Shown piece after piece: positions 7,996 to 15,780 of a DNA stretch of 50,174 bases. This stretch comes from Hydrogenothermus sp964516095 (lineage in GTDB: Bacteria; Aquificota; Aquificia; Aquificales; Hydrogenothermaceae): positions 1-50,174 of the forward strand of contig CAZEYS010000005.1 in NCBI GenBank assembly GCA_964516095.1. Reading direction: 5' to 3'. The position numbers were made by a program, and so were the translations under genes. Each line of letters begins with the position of its first letter. Position 1 is the stretch's first letter. A model generated the notes under the pieces. That model was given only the letters and a program-made list of their open reading frames with translations, ran no database searches and had not been told where the DNA came from.

Positions 7996-8023
7996 TTATC
8001 GGAATATATTTAAAAATATTTTA
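7996..8023 (-). promoter_or_regulatory. Sigma28-like promoter in front of flgL
   Basis: On the minus strand TAAA (8023-8020), a 16-bp spacer and TCCGATAA (8003-7996) differ from the sigma28 consensus TAAA-N15-GCCGATAA by one base and one spacer position. It lies in the flgK-flgL gap, about 30 bp before the flgL start. It would let flgL be expressed as a late gene apart from flgK. Confidence 0.6.
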
Positions 8024-8034
8024 GGTTAGTGCTT

Positions 8035-9807
8035 TTATTTTACAAGGCCTAAGATTGTTTGTATTAATTCATCAGTAACCGTTATCAACTTTGCAGCCGA
8101 TTGATAAGCCCTCTGATACTTCATCAAATTAACAAGTTCTTCATCAACGTTAACACCTGATTTCTCTTCTATTTTAGATTTAACTGCCTCTAATAATTTC
8201 TTATTTGAATCTAATCTTTCTTTTGCGTCAGATATTTCTATACCCAGTTCGGAGGTAAAGCGTTTCGTATAAAGTTCCTGAAATGACTTATTGCCAAGTA
8301 AAGTCAGATTATCTACATTTGAAATTTTGTACTTCGGTGTAGTTGAGCCAAAGGTTAAGCCTGAACTTGAGGTAAGAAGTGCTTTTTCTTCCGGGTTGTA
8401 TAGAGACTTGTAGTTGTCAATCCCTCCAACAGTTGATACAAAGTTGCCAGTATCATTTTCTATTTTTATAGATGGAGAAAGTTTTATATCCTTTGCAAAG
8501 AACTGTATGTAGTAGTTACCACTTGATGGAGGATTTTCGTAGAGTTTTGCAACTACAAGGCTTTGAGAATTGTTAATTTTATTGACTATATCAGAAATTG
8601 TATCTGTTGAAGTATAATTAACAGTAGCTATCTTTTTATTATCTAAAACTATATCAAAACTACCACCACCAAAAGTAGTTGTTGATGACACAGAATTATT
8701 GGTTGTTTTAGTAGTAATTTCGTTAAAGTCCTTTAATGCAAAGATAGACTTTGCTATAGAATTGTCTGAATTAAGATATCTTGAATCTGCTGCAACAGCT
8801 ATTTCTTTATAATCATTAATGTTTAAATCTATATTTGATGCATTTATGTAATCTAAAGAACTGTCTGGAGATATCTTAAAAAAGTCTCTGCCAGTATTTC
8901 CGTTTAAATCATAACCATGTCTATGTAATTTATTAACAGAAGATGCAAAAAGTGCAGTGAAATCGTTTAAATCTGTTATTTTTTGATTTATTTTATTTAT
9001 TGCCCTTAAAGCTCCACCTACTTTCCCATTTTTAAATAGATTTGTTAAATCAACATTATCAACCTTGACCTTAGCACCTTCCTGTGTATACTCATAGCTT
9101 ATACTTTTATACTGGTCATATAGAACAAGTCCATAACCTTTAACTGTATAAACATCAGCTGTATTATCATCTCTATATGTAACTTTTATATCTATATAAC
9201 TGGACAACTCCTTTAAAAGAGCATCTCTCTGGTTAAGATAGTTATTTAATCTGGTATCGTCATACCTGAATGATTTTATGTTTTTGTTAAGCTGAGCTAT
9301 ATTTTTAAGTATATTGTTAATTTTATGAATACTATCTTTTATACTTAACGAAGTTTCTTCTTTAATTTTTTGCATATTATTGTATGTATCTCTAATGTTG
9401 GCTATAAGCTGTCGTGCTGCTGATATCACTGCATCTCTTGCAGCTGGGTCGTCAGGATTTACAGCAACATCGCTAAAGGCATTAAAAAATTTGTTTATAT
9501 TGTTAAAAAATCCACTACCATGTATGTCGTTAAACATAGTTTCAACTTCGTGAAGAACATCTGTATAAGTTTTATCTCCAGATGTTTCCTGGTTTAATTT
9601 TAAAAATCTATTAAACAGATGATTATCAAATATTCGTTGTAAGTTTTTTATCTGCACACCTGCAGGAACCACATCTTGAAGGTTAACTCTCTGGCGAGCA
9701 TATTCTTCGTTATCCTGGTTTGCTATATTTTCATTAACAGCATCTATTGATTTTTGGTGAGTTAAAATACTCTGTGCACCTACAGATAGTAAGCCAAATA
9801 TTGACAT
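8035..9807 (-). CDS. flgK: Flagellar hook-associated protein 1
   Basis: A 590-residue junction protein between hook and FlgL. The N-terminal axial motif is seen as LLSVGAQSILTHQKSIDAV followed by NENIANQDNEEYARQRV. The C-terminal domain has the typical VDEELVNLMKYQRAYQSAAK pattern followed by ITVTDELIQTILGLV, which pairs with the N-terminus to build the axial core. The central region is variable and normal in size for a larger FlgK. A ribosome binding site (AAGGGG) precedes the ATG at 9807. It follows flgN after 52 bp, in which a perfect sigma28 promoter lies. Confidence 0.95.
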   Translation of the reverse strand: MSIFGLLSVGAQSILTHQKSIDAVNENIANQDNEEYARQRVNLQDVVPAGVQIKNLQRIFDNHLFNRFLKLNQETSGDKTYTDVLHEVETMFNDIHGSGFFNNINKFFNAFSDVAVNPDDPAARDAVISAARQLIANIRDTYNNMQKIKEETSLSIKDSIHKINNILKNIAQLNKNIKSFRYDDTRLNNYLNQRDALLKELSSYIDIKVTYRDDNTADVYTVKGYGLVLYDQYKSISYEYTQEGAKVKVDNVDLTNLFKNGKVGGALRAINKINQKITDLNDFTALFASSVNKLHRHGYDLNGNTGRDFFKISPDSSLDYINASNIDLNINDYKEIAVAADSRYLNSDNSIAKSIFALKDFNEITTKTTNNSVSSTTTFGGGSFDIVLDNKKIATVNYTSTDTISDIVNKINNSQSLVVAKLYENPPSSGNYYIQFFAKDIKLSPSIKIENDTGNFVSTVGGIDNYKSLYNPEEKALLTSSSGLTFGSTTPKYKISNVDNLTLLGNKSFQELYTKRFTSELGIEISDAKERLDSNKKLLEAVKSKIEEKSGVNVDEELVNLMKYQRAYQSAAKLITVTDELIQTILGLVK

Positions 9808-9845
9808 TTTTAAGCCCCTTATCAGTTAAAATACTCTATCTTTAT

Positions 9846-9872
9846 TTATCGGCCAAAATCTATATTTTTTTA
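9846..9872 (-). promoter_or_regulatory. Sigma28 (FliA) promoter of flgK
   Basis: On the minus strand TAAA (9872-9869), exactly 15 bp, then GCCGATAA (9853-9846) is a perfect match to the flagellar sigma28 consensus. The -35 lies in the last codons of flgN and the -10 in the flgN-flgK gap. The start would be near 9838, leaving a leader of about 30 nt before flgK. The cognate sigma factor is encoded at 25823-26458. Confidence 0.82.
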
Positions 9873-10204
9873 TTAAAAAGGCCTGATGTATTTTCTTTGG
9901 ATACGTTTCCATAGGAGTCATATTTTTCAACACTTTCTTCAAATAGTGAAGAAAAAACTTCATCTATAAATTTCATATTATTGTCAGCAAGAACCTGATT
10001 TTTCTTGGTTAAAATTTCTATCTCTTTGAGTTTGTCTGTGTACTTTTTTAGCTCTTCTTCAGAGTAATTGGAAAGCTGATATAAAATTTCTCTTTTTTTA
10101 TCCAGCAGGTTGAGTAGTTTCTCTGGGTCATCTAACCGTGTTAGTAAACTATTTTCTTCTTTTAATAACGTTATAAAATTATCTAATAACTTTTTTATGC
10201 TCAT
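9860..10204 (-). CDS. flgN: FlgN-like export chaperone for hook-associated proteins
   Basis: A 114-residue acidic/lysine-rich helical protein of the size and pattern of FlgN chaperones: alternating charged heptads at 1-60 and a KKNQVLADNNMKFIDEVF segment (68-85), where FlgN proteins have a conserved Asn-Asn motif. The C-terminus carries a YDSYGNVS segment, similar to the Tyr...Gly tail of the family. FlgN binds the C-termini of FlgK and FlgL in the cytoplasm and hands them to the export gate. Its position directly before flgK and flgL supports the call. Sequence conservation in this family is weak, so it rests partly on context. Confidence 0.78.
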   Translation of the reverse strand: MSIKKLLDNFITLLKEENSLLTRLDDPEKLLNLLDKKREILYQLSNYSEEELKKYTDKLKEIEILTKKNQVLADNNMKFIDEVFSSLFEESVEKYDSYGNVSKENTSGLFNKKI

Positions 10205-10269
10205 ACTTTTAAGTTTATGTTAAATTTTTATAAAATGCAAATAACAAAAATATATAAGGAGGAATAAAA

Positions 10270-10803
10270 ATGGAGAACAATCTACTAAGGGAAATAAAAA
10301 ATCTTGTGATGCTTATCGAAAGTTATAAAAATGAAGTAGCAGAACTGGATGTAAAAAAGGAGGGTTTTGAAGCTGTAAAAAATCATCTTCAGCTTGCAGT
10401 TGAAGAAAGTAGAACAGCAGTAGAAAAGCTTATTGATAATATTAACCATGTAATAGGCAACTTAGAAAAACTTTTAGAAATAAATAAAAAATTAGAAAAT
10501 TCTGCCGATAAAGATATTATTGAAGAACATAAGAAACTTATAGAAGAAAGTATAACTGTATTGACAAACAGTATCACATTATTAGAGTTTCAAGATATAC
10601 TTGCACAGAGAGTGAATAAGGTATTGGAGTTTTTACAAGAAATAGAGAAGAAAATTTTAAAGATACTGCTTTTAGTTGGAATATCAGAAGAGGAGAATAA
10701 AGATAAGAAAAAAGAGTATAAGGAAAAATTAGAGGAACTTGAATGGAAAAAGGAAGTTTCACAAGACGACGTTGATGACATTTTAAAAGAGTTTGGACTG
10801 TAA
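10270..10803 (+). CDS. cheZ: CheZ family CheY-phosphate phosphatase
   Basis: A 177-residue all-helical protein. The catalytic segment reads LEFQDILAQRVNKVLEFLQ (105-123), which lines up with the CheZ active site FQDxxxQ: Asp109 and Gln113 correspond to the Asp and the catalytic Gln that attack CheY-phosphate. The last residues, SQDDVDDILKEFGL (164-177), match the C-terminal peptide of CheZ that docks on CheY. It is shorter than enteric CheZ (about 214), mainly in the coiled-coil hairpin. AAGGAGG precedes the ATG. It begins the long rightward cluster and is divergent from flgN across 65 bp. Its role is to end the CheY signal at the motor switch. Confidence 0.85.
   Translation: MENNLLREIKNLVMLIESYKNEVAELDVKKEGFEAVKNHLQLAVEESRTAVEKLIDNINHVIGNLEKLLEINKKLENSADKDIIEEHKKLIEESITVLTNSITLLEFQDILAQRVNKVLEFLQEIEKKILKILLLVGISEEENKDKKKEYKEKLEELEWKKEVSQDDVDDILKEFGL
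10485..10511 (+). promoter_or_regulatory. Candidate internal sigma28 promoter inside cheZ
   Basis: TAAA (10485-10488), exactly 15 bp, then GCCGATAA (10504-10511) is a perfect sigma28 consensus on the coding strand, inside cheZ. Transcription would start near 10518, some 320 nt before cheA. Being in coding sequence it may be chance (the -10 reads as Ala-Asp-Lys codons), but a late promoter for the chemotaxis genes would make biological sense. Confidence 0.4.
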
Positions 10804-10839
10804 AAACGATATTAAAATTTAAATAAGCGAGGAAGTAAG

Positions 10840-12837
10840 ATGAGAGTTGACATCCCTGACGATATGAGGGAAATTCTTGATGAATTTTTAATTGAAGCCG
10901 ATGAAATTTTAGAACAGCTTGATAACGACCTTATTCAACTTGAAGAAAATCCTGATGATAAAGAACTACTAAACAAAATATTTAGGGAAATTCATACTCT
11001 TAAAGGTGGAGCAGGTTTCCTTAACCTAACAACTATTGTTGAAATTGCACACAAGATAGAAGATATCTTCAACAAGCTGAGAAATGATGAGCTAAAACTC
11101 AACTCCGAAATGATGGATGTTATCTTAGAAGGTATAGATAAGCTAAAGGAGGGACTGGAAAGATTAAAAGAAGATTTAGAAATTCCAGATGAAGAAGAAG
11201 TTCAAGAGATTGTCAAAAAATTACAGGCTATTTTAGAAGGGAAAGAGCTTTCCAGTGTTGAATCAGAAAGTAATTCTTCTTCAGCTCAAGAGAATAATCA
11301 AGAAAGTCAAGAAAATTCAGATAACATAGAATATGAGTTTCAAGACTGGGTTGACCCAGATATTAAGGATTTAATAACAACTTTCGGAGCTAAAGATTTA
11401 GCAGAGCTTTTAGAAGATATAATTCTCCTTCCTCCAGATGAAAGACCTCCTATGTCAGTAATCGAAAAGTTGGAAAAACTAATAGAGGAAGGAAAAGAAA
11501 TAAAAGACCTTTTAAAACCAAAAGAAGAAAAGAAAGAAGAAAAACCACAAGAAAGCAAACCTGTACAAGCACAAGAAGCAAAAAAACCTGAAGAAAAAAA
11601 AGAAGAAAAACCTCAAAAACAACCTGAGAAGAAGAAAAAACAAGATAAAAAAGAGGACGTAATAAGAGTAGATGTACAGAGAGTAGAAACATTAATGAAC
11701 CTTGTCGGTGAGATAGTTTTAGACAGAAATAGAATTGTGAAACTTGCATCAATGCTTGAACACAAGGAAGACCCGATTGTAGAAGAGCTAATAGAATCTA
11801 TACATGGAATGAGCAGGACTGTAAGTGACCTTCAAGATGCTGTAATGAAACTTAGAATGCAACCTGTTAAGAAGATATTCAGTAAGTTCCCACGTATAGT
11901 AAGAGACCTTGCTAAAAGATTAAATAAAAAAGTTCAACTAATCTTAGAAGGTGAAGACACTGAAATAGATAGAAGTATACTTGATAAGCTTGAAGACCCA
12001 TTAATTCACCTTGTAAGAAACGCAATTGACCATGGAATTGAACCTCCAGAAGAAAGAATTAAAGCAGGTAAACCAGAAGTTGGAACAATTAAGTTAGGTG
12101 CTTATCAAGAAGGAGATAGAATCATTATATATATTGAAGATGATGGTAGAGGAATAGACCCTGAAAAGATTAAGAAAAAAGCTATTGAGAAAGGTCTTAT
12201 AACTCCTGAGCAAGCTGAAAATATGTCTGACAAAGAAGCCTATGAGCTTATATTTATGCCAGGGTTCTCAACAGCAGAACAGGTCAGTGATGTTTCTGGA
12301 AGAGGCGTTGGAATGGATGTTGTTGCTTCCACCATTCATGCATTAAGAGGGAGCATTGAGATAGAAAGTCAGCCTGGAAAAGGTACAAAGATAATAATGA
12401 AACTGCCTTTAACTGTTGCAATTATTAGAACATTAATGGTTGCTATAAACGACAGAATATTTGCAATTCCTCTGTTTTCTGTGGTCGAAATTGTTAAATA
12501 CAAACCAGAAAATGTAAAACAAGTTGGACACTTTAAATCCTTAATACTTAGAGATGAAGTATACCTTTTATTTACCCTGAATGAACTGTTTGAAATAGAA
12601 GATAAAAAAGAAAAAAGATATGTTGTTATAGTAAAAGTTGGAGAGAAAAACATAGCAATAGCAGTGGAAGAGATGTTTGGAGAAGAAGAGATAGTTATTA
12701 AACCTTTAGGAGAACTTTTAGAAGATGTGAAAGGGATAGCAGGAGCTACCATAACAGGTGATGGAAAAGTTGTTTTAATAGTAGACCCGAACTCTTTAAT
12801 ATCTGATATAAAAACAAACTTACTTGGAGTAGTTTAA
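10840..12837 (+). CDS. cheA: Chemotaxis histidine kinase
   Basis: A 665-residue cytoplasmic kinase that passes phosphate to CheY under receptor control. Order: Hpt/P1 domain (about 12-115) with the phospho-acceptor His52 in IHTLKGGAGF; a long linker (about 130-270); dimerisation P3 from about 272 (RVETLMNLVGEIVLDRNRI); ATPase P4 with N-box HLVRNAIDHGIE from 390, G1 DDGRGID from 434 and G2 SGRGVGMDVV from 486; and the CheW-like P5 domain (about 515-665). The linker contains a Lys/Glu/Gln/Pro-rich stretch (about 228-270) and an acidic helical stretch, with no recognisable CheY-binding P2 domain. Two bases separate its stop from cheW. Confidence 0.97.
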   Translation: MRVDIPDDMREILDEFLIEADEILEQLDNDLIQLEENPDDKELLNKIFREIHTLKGGAGFLNLTTIVEIAHKIEDIFNKLRNDELKLNSEMMDVILEGIDKLKEGLERLKEDLEIPDEEEVQEIVKKLQAILEGKELSSVESESNSSSAQENNQESQENSDNIEYEFQDWVDPDIKDLITTFGAKDLAELLEDIILLPPDERPPMSVIEKLEKLIEEGKEIKDLLKPKEEKKEEKPQESKPVQAQEAKKPEEKKEEKPQKQPEKKKKQDKKEDVIRVDVQRVETLMNLVGEIVLDRNRIVKLASMLEHKEDPIVEELIESIHGMSRTVSDLQDAVMKLRMQPVKKIFSKFPRIVRDLAKRLNKKVQLILEGEDTEIDRSILDKLEDPLIHLVRNAIDHGIEPPEERIKAGKPEVGTIKLGAYQEGDRIIIYIEDDGRGIDPEKIKKKAIEKGLITPEQAENMSDKEAYELIFMPGFSTAEQVSDVSGRGVGMDVVASTIHALRGSIEIESQPGKGTKIIMKLPLTVAIIRTLMVAINDRIFAIPLFSVVEIVKYKPENVKQVGHFKSLILRDEVYLLFTLNELFEIEDKKEKRYVVIVKVGEKNIAIAVEEMFGEEEIVIKPLGELLEDVKGIAGATITGDGKVVLIVDPNSLISDIKTNLLGVV

Positions 12838-12838
12838 G

Positions 12839-13339
12839 ATGAGTGAAAACAACGAAATGCAAATCGTTGGTATTAAAGAATTTAAAGAAGAAATAAGTCA
12901 CGAAGAAAGAATTATTACCTTTCGTTTAAACGATGAACTTGTAGGTATAGACATAAACGACGTTACAAAGATAACTACTAATGTTGAAATAACCCCTGTA
13001 CCTAAGACTAAACCATATATTTTAGGGGTTATGAACTTAAGAGGTAACATAATTCCTGTAGTTTCTCTTAAAATTATGTTTAACCTTGCAAAACAAGAAG
13101 AAGACATAAACTCTGCCACTGTTATCGTTGTAGAAACAGAACTTGGTAACATTGGAGTTACAGTTGATAAAGTTGAGGGTGCAGTGAAAATATTCCCAGA
13201 AGATATACAACCTCCTCCAATGAATGCTATAGGTATAGACCCAGAGTACATAAAAGGAGTAGTTATGCTTGACAATGATTTATTAATTCTCTTAGATATA
13301 AAGAAAATATTTAACAAAAAAGAAAAAGAAAGAGGATAA
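12839..13339 (+). CDS. cheW: Chemotaxis coupling protein
   Basis: A 166-residue CheW-fold adaptor linking receptors to CheA. Conserved features are IITFRLNDELVGIDINDVTKI (24-44), the PYILGVMNLRGNIIPVVSL segment (59-77, with the NLRG receptor/kinase-binding turn) and the GVTVDKVEGAVKI strand. The start is ATG at 12839, two bases after the cheA stop, so translation is probably coupled. Three bases separate it from cheV, which contains another CheW domain. Confidence 0.94.
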   Translation: MSENNEMQIVGIKEFKEEISHEERIITFRLNDELVGIDINDVTKITTNVEITPVPKTKPYILGVMNLRGNIIPVVSLKIMFNLAKQEEDINSATVIVVETELGNIGVTVDKVEGAVKIFPEDIQPPPMNAIGIDPEYIKGVVMLDNDLLILLDIKKIFNKKEKERG

Positions 13340-13342
13340 AAA

Positions 13343-14308
13343 ATGGCAAAAAAAGACTTCCTACCAAAGATACTTGAAACAGGTGCCAACGAACTTGAGA
13401 TTATAGACTTTAGAATGTATGAACTTCTTGATGATGGAAGTATTTATGAATGGGTTATGGGGGTCAACGTTGCCAAAGTTAAGGAAGTTATACTTAAGCC
13501 AGATAACATTGTGAAAGCTCCCGGAATGCCTCCAGAAGTTGAAGGAATGGCAAAAATAAGAGATGAAGTTGTACCTATAGTAAATTTAGCAAGATGGATG
13601 AAGATAAAAGAACCTTCTGAAGATGCAGGTAAATATGTAATAGTTATGGAATTTTTAAGAGAAATAGTTGGAATAATCGTTCATGAAGCTAAAAGAATCA
13701 GAAGAATTAAATGGTCTGACATAAAAAGACCCCCTCCAAGTATAGATGAAAGACTTGGAGGTAAAGTTATAGGTGTTATAGAAATAGAAGATGGAAGACT
13801 TCTCTTATTACTTGACTTTGAAGGAATATTAGATGAACTTGGAATGATAAGAATATTTGGAGTATCTGATGAAGTTCCAGAGGAAGAAGTTGAAAGAAAA
13901 GGAAGATTTAAAATACTTGTTTTGGATGATTCTCCTGTTGCAAGGAGAATAATAAGGGGAATTCTCGAAAAAGATGGACATGAGGTCATAGAAGCCCAAA
14001 ATGGAATCGAGGGACTACAGATACTTGAAAAACTTCTTGAAGAGGCAAAAGCAGAAGGAGTAGATATAACTGATAAAATACAGCTCATAGTATCTGATAT
14101 AGAAATGCCTGGTATGGATGGGTTAACATTTACCAAAAAGGTTAAACAGCATCCCGAATTTTCCAAAATTCCTGTTATAATAAATACATCTTTAAGTGAT
14201 AAAGCTACAGTGGATAAAGCTAAAATGGTTAATGCTGATGCACATCTTGTTAAATTTGATGCACCTGACTTATTAAAACTTGTACACAAATATGCTATAA
14301 AAAAGTAA
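13343..14308 (+). CDS. cheV: Chemotaxis protein CheV (CheW domain fused to receiver)
   Basis: A 321-residue fusion. Residues about 15-170 form a CheW-like domain (VEGMAKIRDEVVPIVNLARWM). Residues about 190-321 form a receiver domain: the acidic pocket is in ILVLDDSPVARRI, the phospho-acceptor is Asp252 in IVSDIEMPGMDG, and the conserved Lys is in a DAHLVKFDAPD segment. CheV acts as a coupling protein whose activity is tuned by phosphorylation from CheA, often as a phosphate sink or for adaptation. A CheZ and CheV set without CheC, CheD or CheX recalls campylobacterial and gamma-proteobacterial chemotaxis. Confidence 0.94.
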   Translation: MAKKDFLPKILETGANELEIIDFRMYELLDDGSIYEWVMGVNVAKVKEVILKPDNIVKAPGMPPEVEGMAKIRDEVVPIVNLARWMKIKEPSEDAGKYVIVMEFLREIVGIIVHEAKRIRRIKWSDIKRPPPSIDERLGGKVIGVIEIEDGRLLLLLDFEGILDELGMIRIFGVSDEVPEEEVERKGRFKILVLDDSPVARRIIRGILEKDGHEVIEAQNGIEGLQILEKLLEEAKAEGVDITDKIQLIVSDIEMPGMDGLTFTKKVKQHPEFSKIPVIINTSLSDKATVDKAKMVNADAHLVKFDAPDLLKLVHKYAIKK

Positions 14309-14319
14309 AGGAGGTATAA

Positions 14320-14718
14320 ATGGCGTTACCACCACCAGAAACGAGGTTTTTAATAGTTGATGATATGGCAACAATGAGAAGAATTATAAGAAGTTTACTT
14401 GAACAACTTGGATATAAACATATTGATGAAGCAGAAGATAGTAAAGATGCTCTGGCAAAGTTAAAAAGTAATAAATACGACCTTGTTATAACGGACTGGA
14501 ATATGCCAAATATGACAGGTTTAGAGCTTGTACAGGAAATAAGAAAAGACCCAGAATTAAAACATTTACCAGTTTTGATGGTGACAGCAGAAGCAAAAAA
14601 AGAAAACGTATTAGCAGCTATAAAAGCTGGTGTAAATAACTATGTTGTAAAACCATTTACAGCAGAGACGTTAAAAGAAAAAATAGAGAAGGTCTGGGAT
14701 GCAATTTCCAAGAAATAA
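14320..14718 (+). CDS. cheY: Chemotaxis response regulator
   Basis: A 132-residue single receiver domain. Asp14 and Asp15 form the acidic pocket (LIVDDMATMRR), Asp59 in LVITDWNMPNMTG is the phospho-acceptor, Thr89 in LMVTAEAKKE and Lys111 in YVVKPFTAETL complete the active site. The DWNMPNMTG signature is that of flagellar CheY, as opposed to other receivers. Phospho-CheY binds FliM, whose gene lies nearby, and is reset by CheZ. AAGGAGG lies just before the ATG. Confidence 0.95.
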   Translation: MALPPPETRFLIVDDMATMRRIIRSLLEQLGYKHIDEAEDSKDALAKLKSNKYDLVITDWNMPNMTGLELVQEIRKDPELKHLPVLMVTAEAKKENVLAAIKAGVNNYVVKPFTAETLKEKIEKVWDAISKK

Positions 14719-14731
14719 TTAAGGTAATATA

Positions 14732-15766
14732 ATGCCACCAAATGGAAAGAATAATAAAAATAGTAAGATTAATGGTGTAAAAAAGGTTGCCATTTTAATA
14801 TCACTTTTACCAGAAGATAAAACAGCAAAAATTTTTAAACACTTAAAAGATACAGAAATAGAAAAGATAGTAAAGCAAATTGTTTCTATGGAGCCTCCTG
14901 ATAAAGAGACTATAAAACAGATATTAAAAGAGGCTATAGAACAAATAAAAAATATGGCTCCTTTAAAAGTTGCACCTGAAAATATAAGAAAAATACTTGA
15001 AGAAATCTTACCTCCAGAAAAAATAGAAAAACTATTTGGTGAAGCTCTTGGAGTAGAAGAAGGAAAGGCAATATTTAAAGAACTGGAGAAGTTAGATCCT
15101 AAAGTTATAGCTAACTTACTTCAAAATGAGCATCCACAGGTTATAGCACTTATTTTATCTCAATTAAGTCCTCAGAAAGCAGCTGAAATTATCCAGTATC
15201 TTCCAAAACGTCTTGGAGTTACAAATTTAAGAGAAGAAGTTATAAAAAGAATTGCAATGCTTGAAAAAATATCATCCCATATGATTAAAACTGTTGCTGA
15301 AACATTAGAAGAAGAACTTTTAACAATCGGAGCTGGTGAAGAGGAAACGTTGAGTGGTATAGATATAGCGGCAGAAATCGTAAACGCTTTGCCTAAAGAT
15401 ATACAAACAGAGATACTTGAAGAACTTGAAAAAGAAGATAAAAGACTTGCTGCAGAAATTGAAGAAAGAATGTTTAAATTTGAAGATATTGCTAAACTTA
15501 CAGACAGAGATATCATGGAGATACTAAAATCTGTTGATAAAAATGACCTTTTACTGGCACTAAAAGGTGCCCCTGAGGAGATACTTAATAAATTCCTCAA
15601 CAATATGTCTAAAAGAGCTGCACAGATGTTCCTGGAAGATATGGAGCTTCTTGGACCTGTTAAAAAATCAGATGTAGAAAATGCCCGCAAAAAAGTAATT
15701 ACAGTTATAAAAGAATTAATCGAAAAAGGTGTTATAGAGTACGGTAGTGGAGAAGAAATGATTTAA
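14732..15766 (+). CDS. fliG: Flagellar motor switch protein FliG
   Basis: A 344-residue rotor protein. The N-terminal domain (binding FliF) starts KVAILISLLPEDKTAKIFKHL; the middle domain holds the ENEHPQ-type motif, here LQNEHPQVIALILSQL (129-144); the C-terminal domain (about 240-335) contains the charged torque helix (KEDKRLAAEIEERMFKFED). It transmits stator force to the MS ring. The family is unmistakable. A weak ribosome binding site (AAGGTAAT) precedes the ATG, which lies 13 bp after cheY. Together with fliM and fliN it forms a switch-complex block next to the chemotaxis genes. Confidence 0.97.
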   Translation: MPPNGKNNKNSKINGVKKVAILISLLPEDKTAKIFKHLKDTEIEKIVKQIVSMEPPDKETIKQILKEAIEQIKNMAPLKVAPENIRKILEEILPPEKIEKLFGEALGVEEGKAIFKELEKLDPKVIANLLQNEHPQVIALILSQLSPQKAAEIIQYLPKRLGVTNLREEVIKRIAMLEKISSHMIKTVAETLEEELLTIGAGEEETLSGIDIAAEIVNALPKDIQTEILEELEKEDKRLAAEIEERMFKFEDIAKLTDRDIMEILKSVDKNDLLLALKGAPEEILNKFLNNMSKRAAQMFLEDMELLGPVKKSDVENARKKVITVIKELIEKGVIEYGSGEEMI

Positions 15767-15780
15767 AATAGGAGGCCAAG

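Noticed and set aside
15553..15572. TGGCAC...TGC in fliG as a sigma54 promoter
   Set aside because: The GG and GC are one base too far apart, and the site is in conserved coding sequence.
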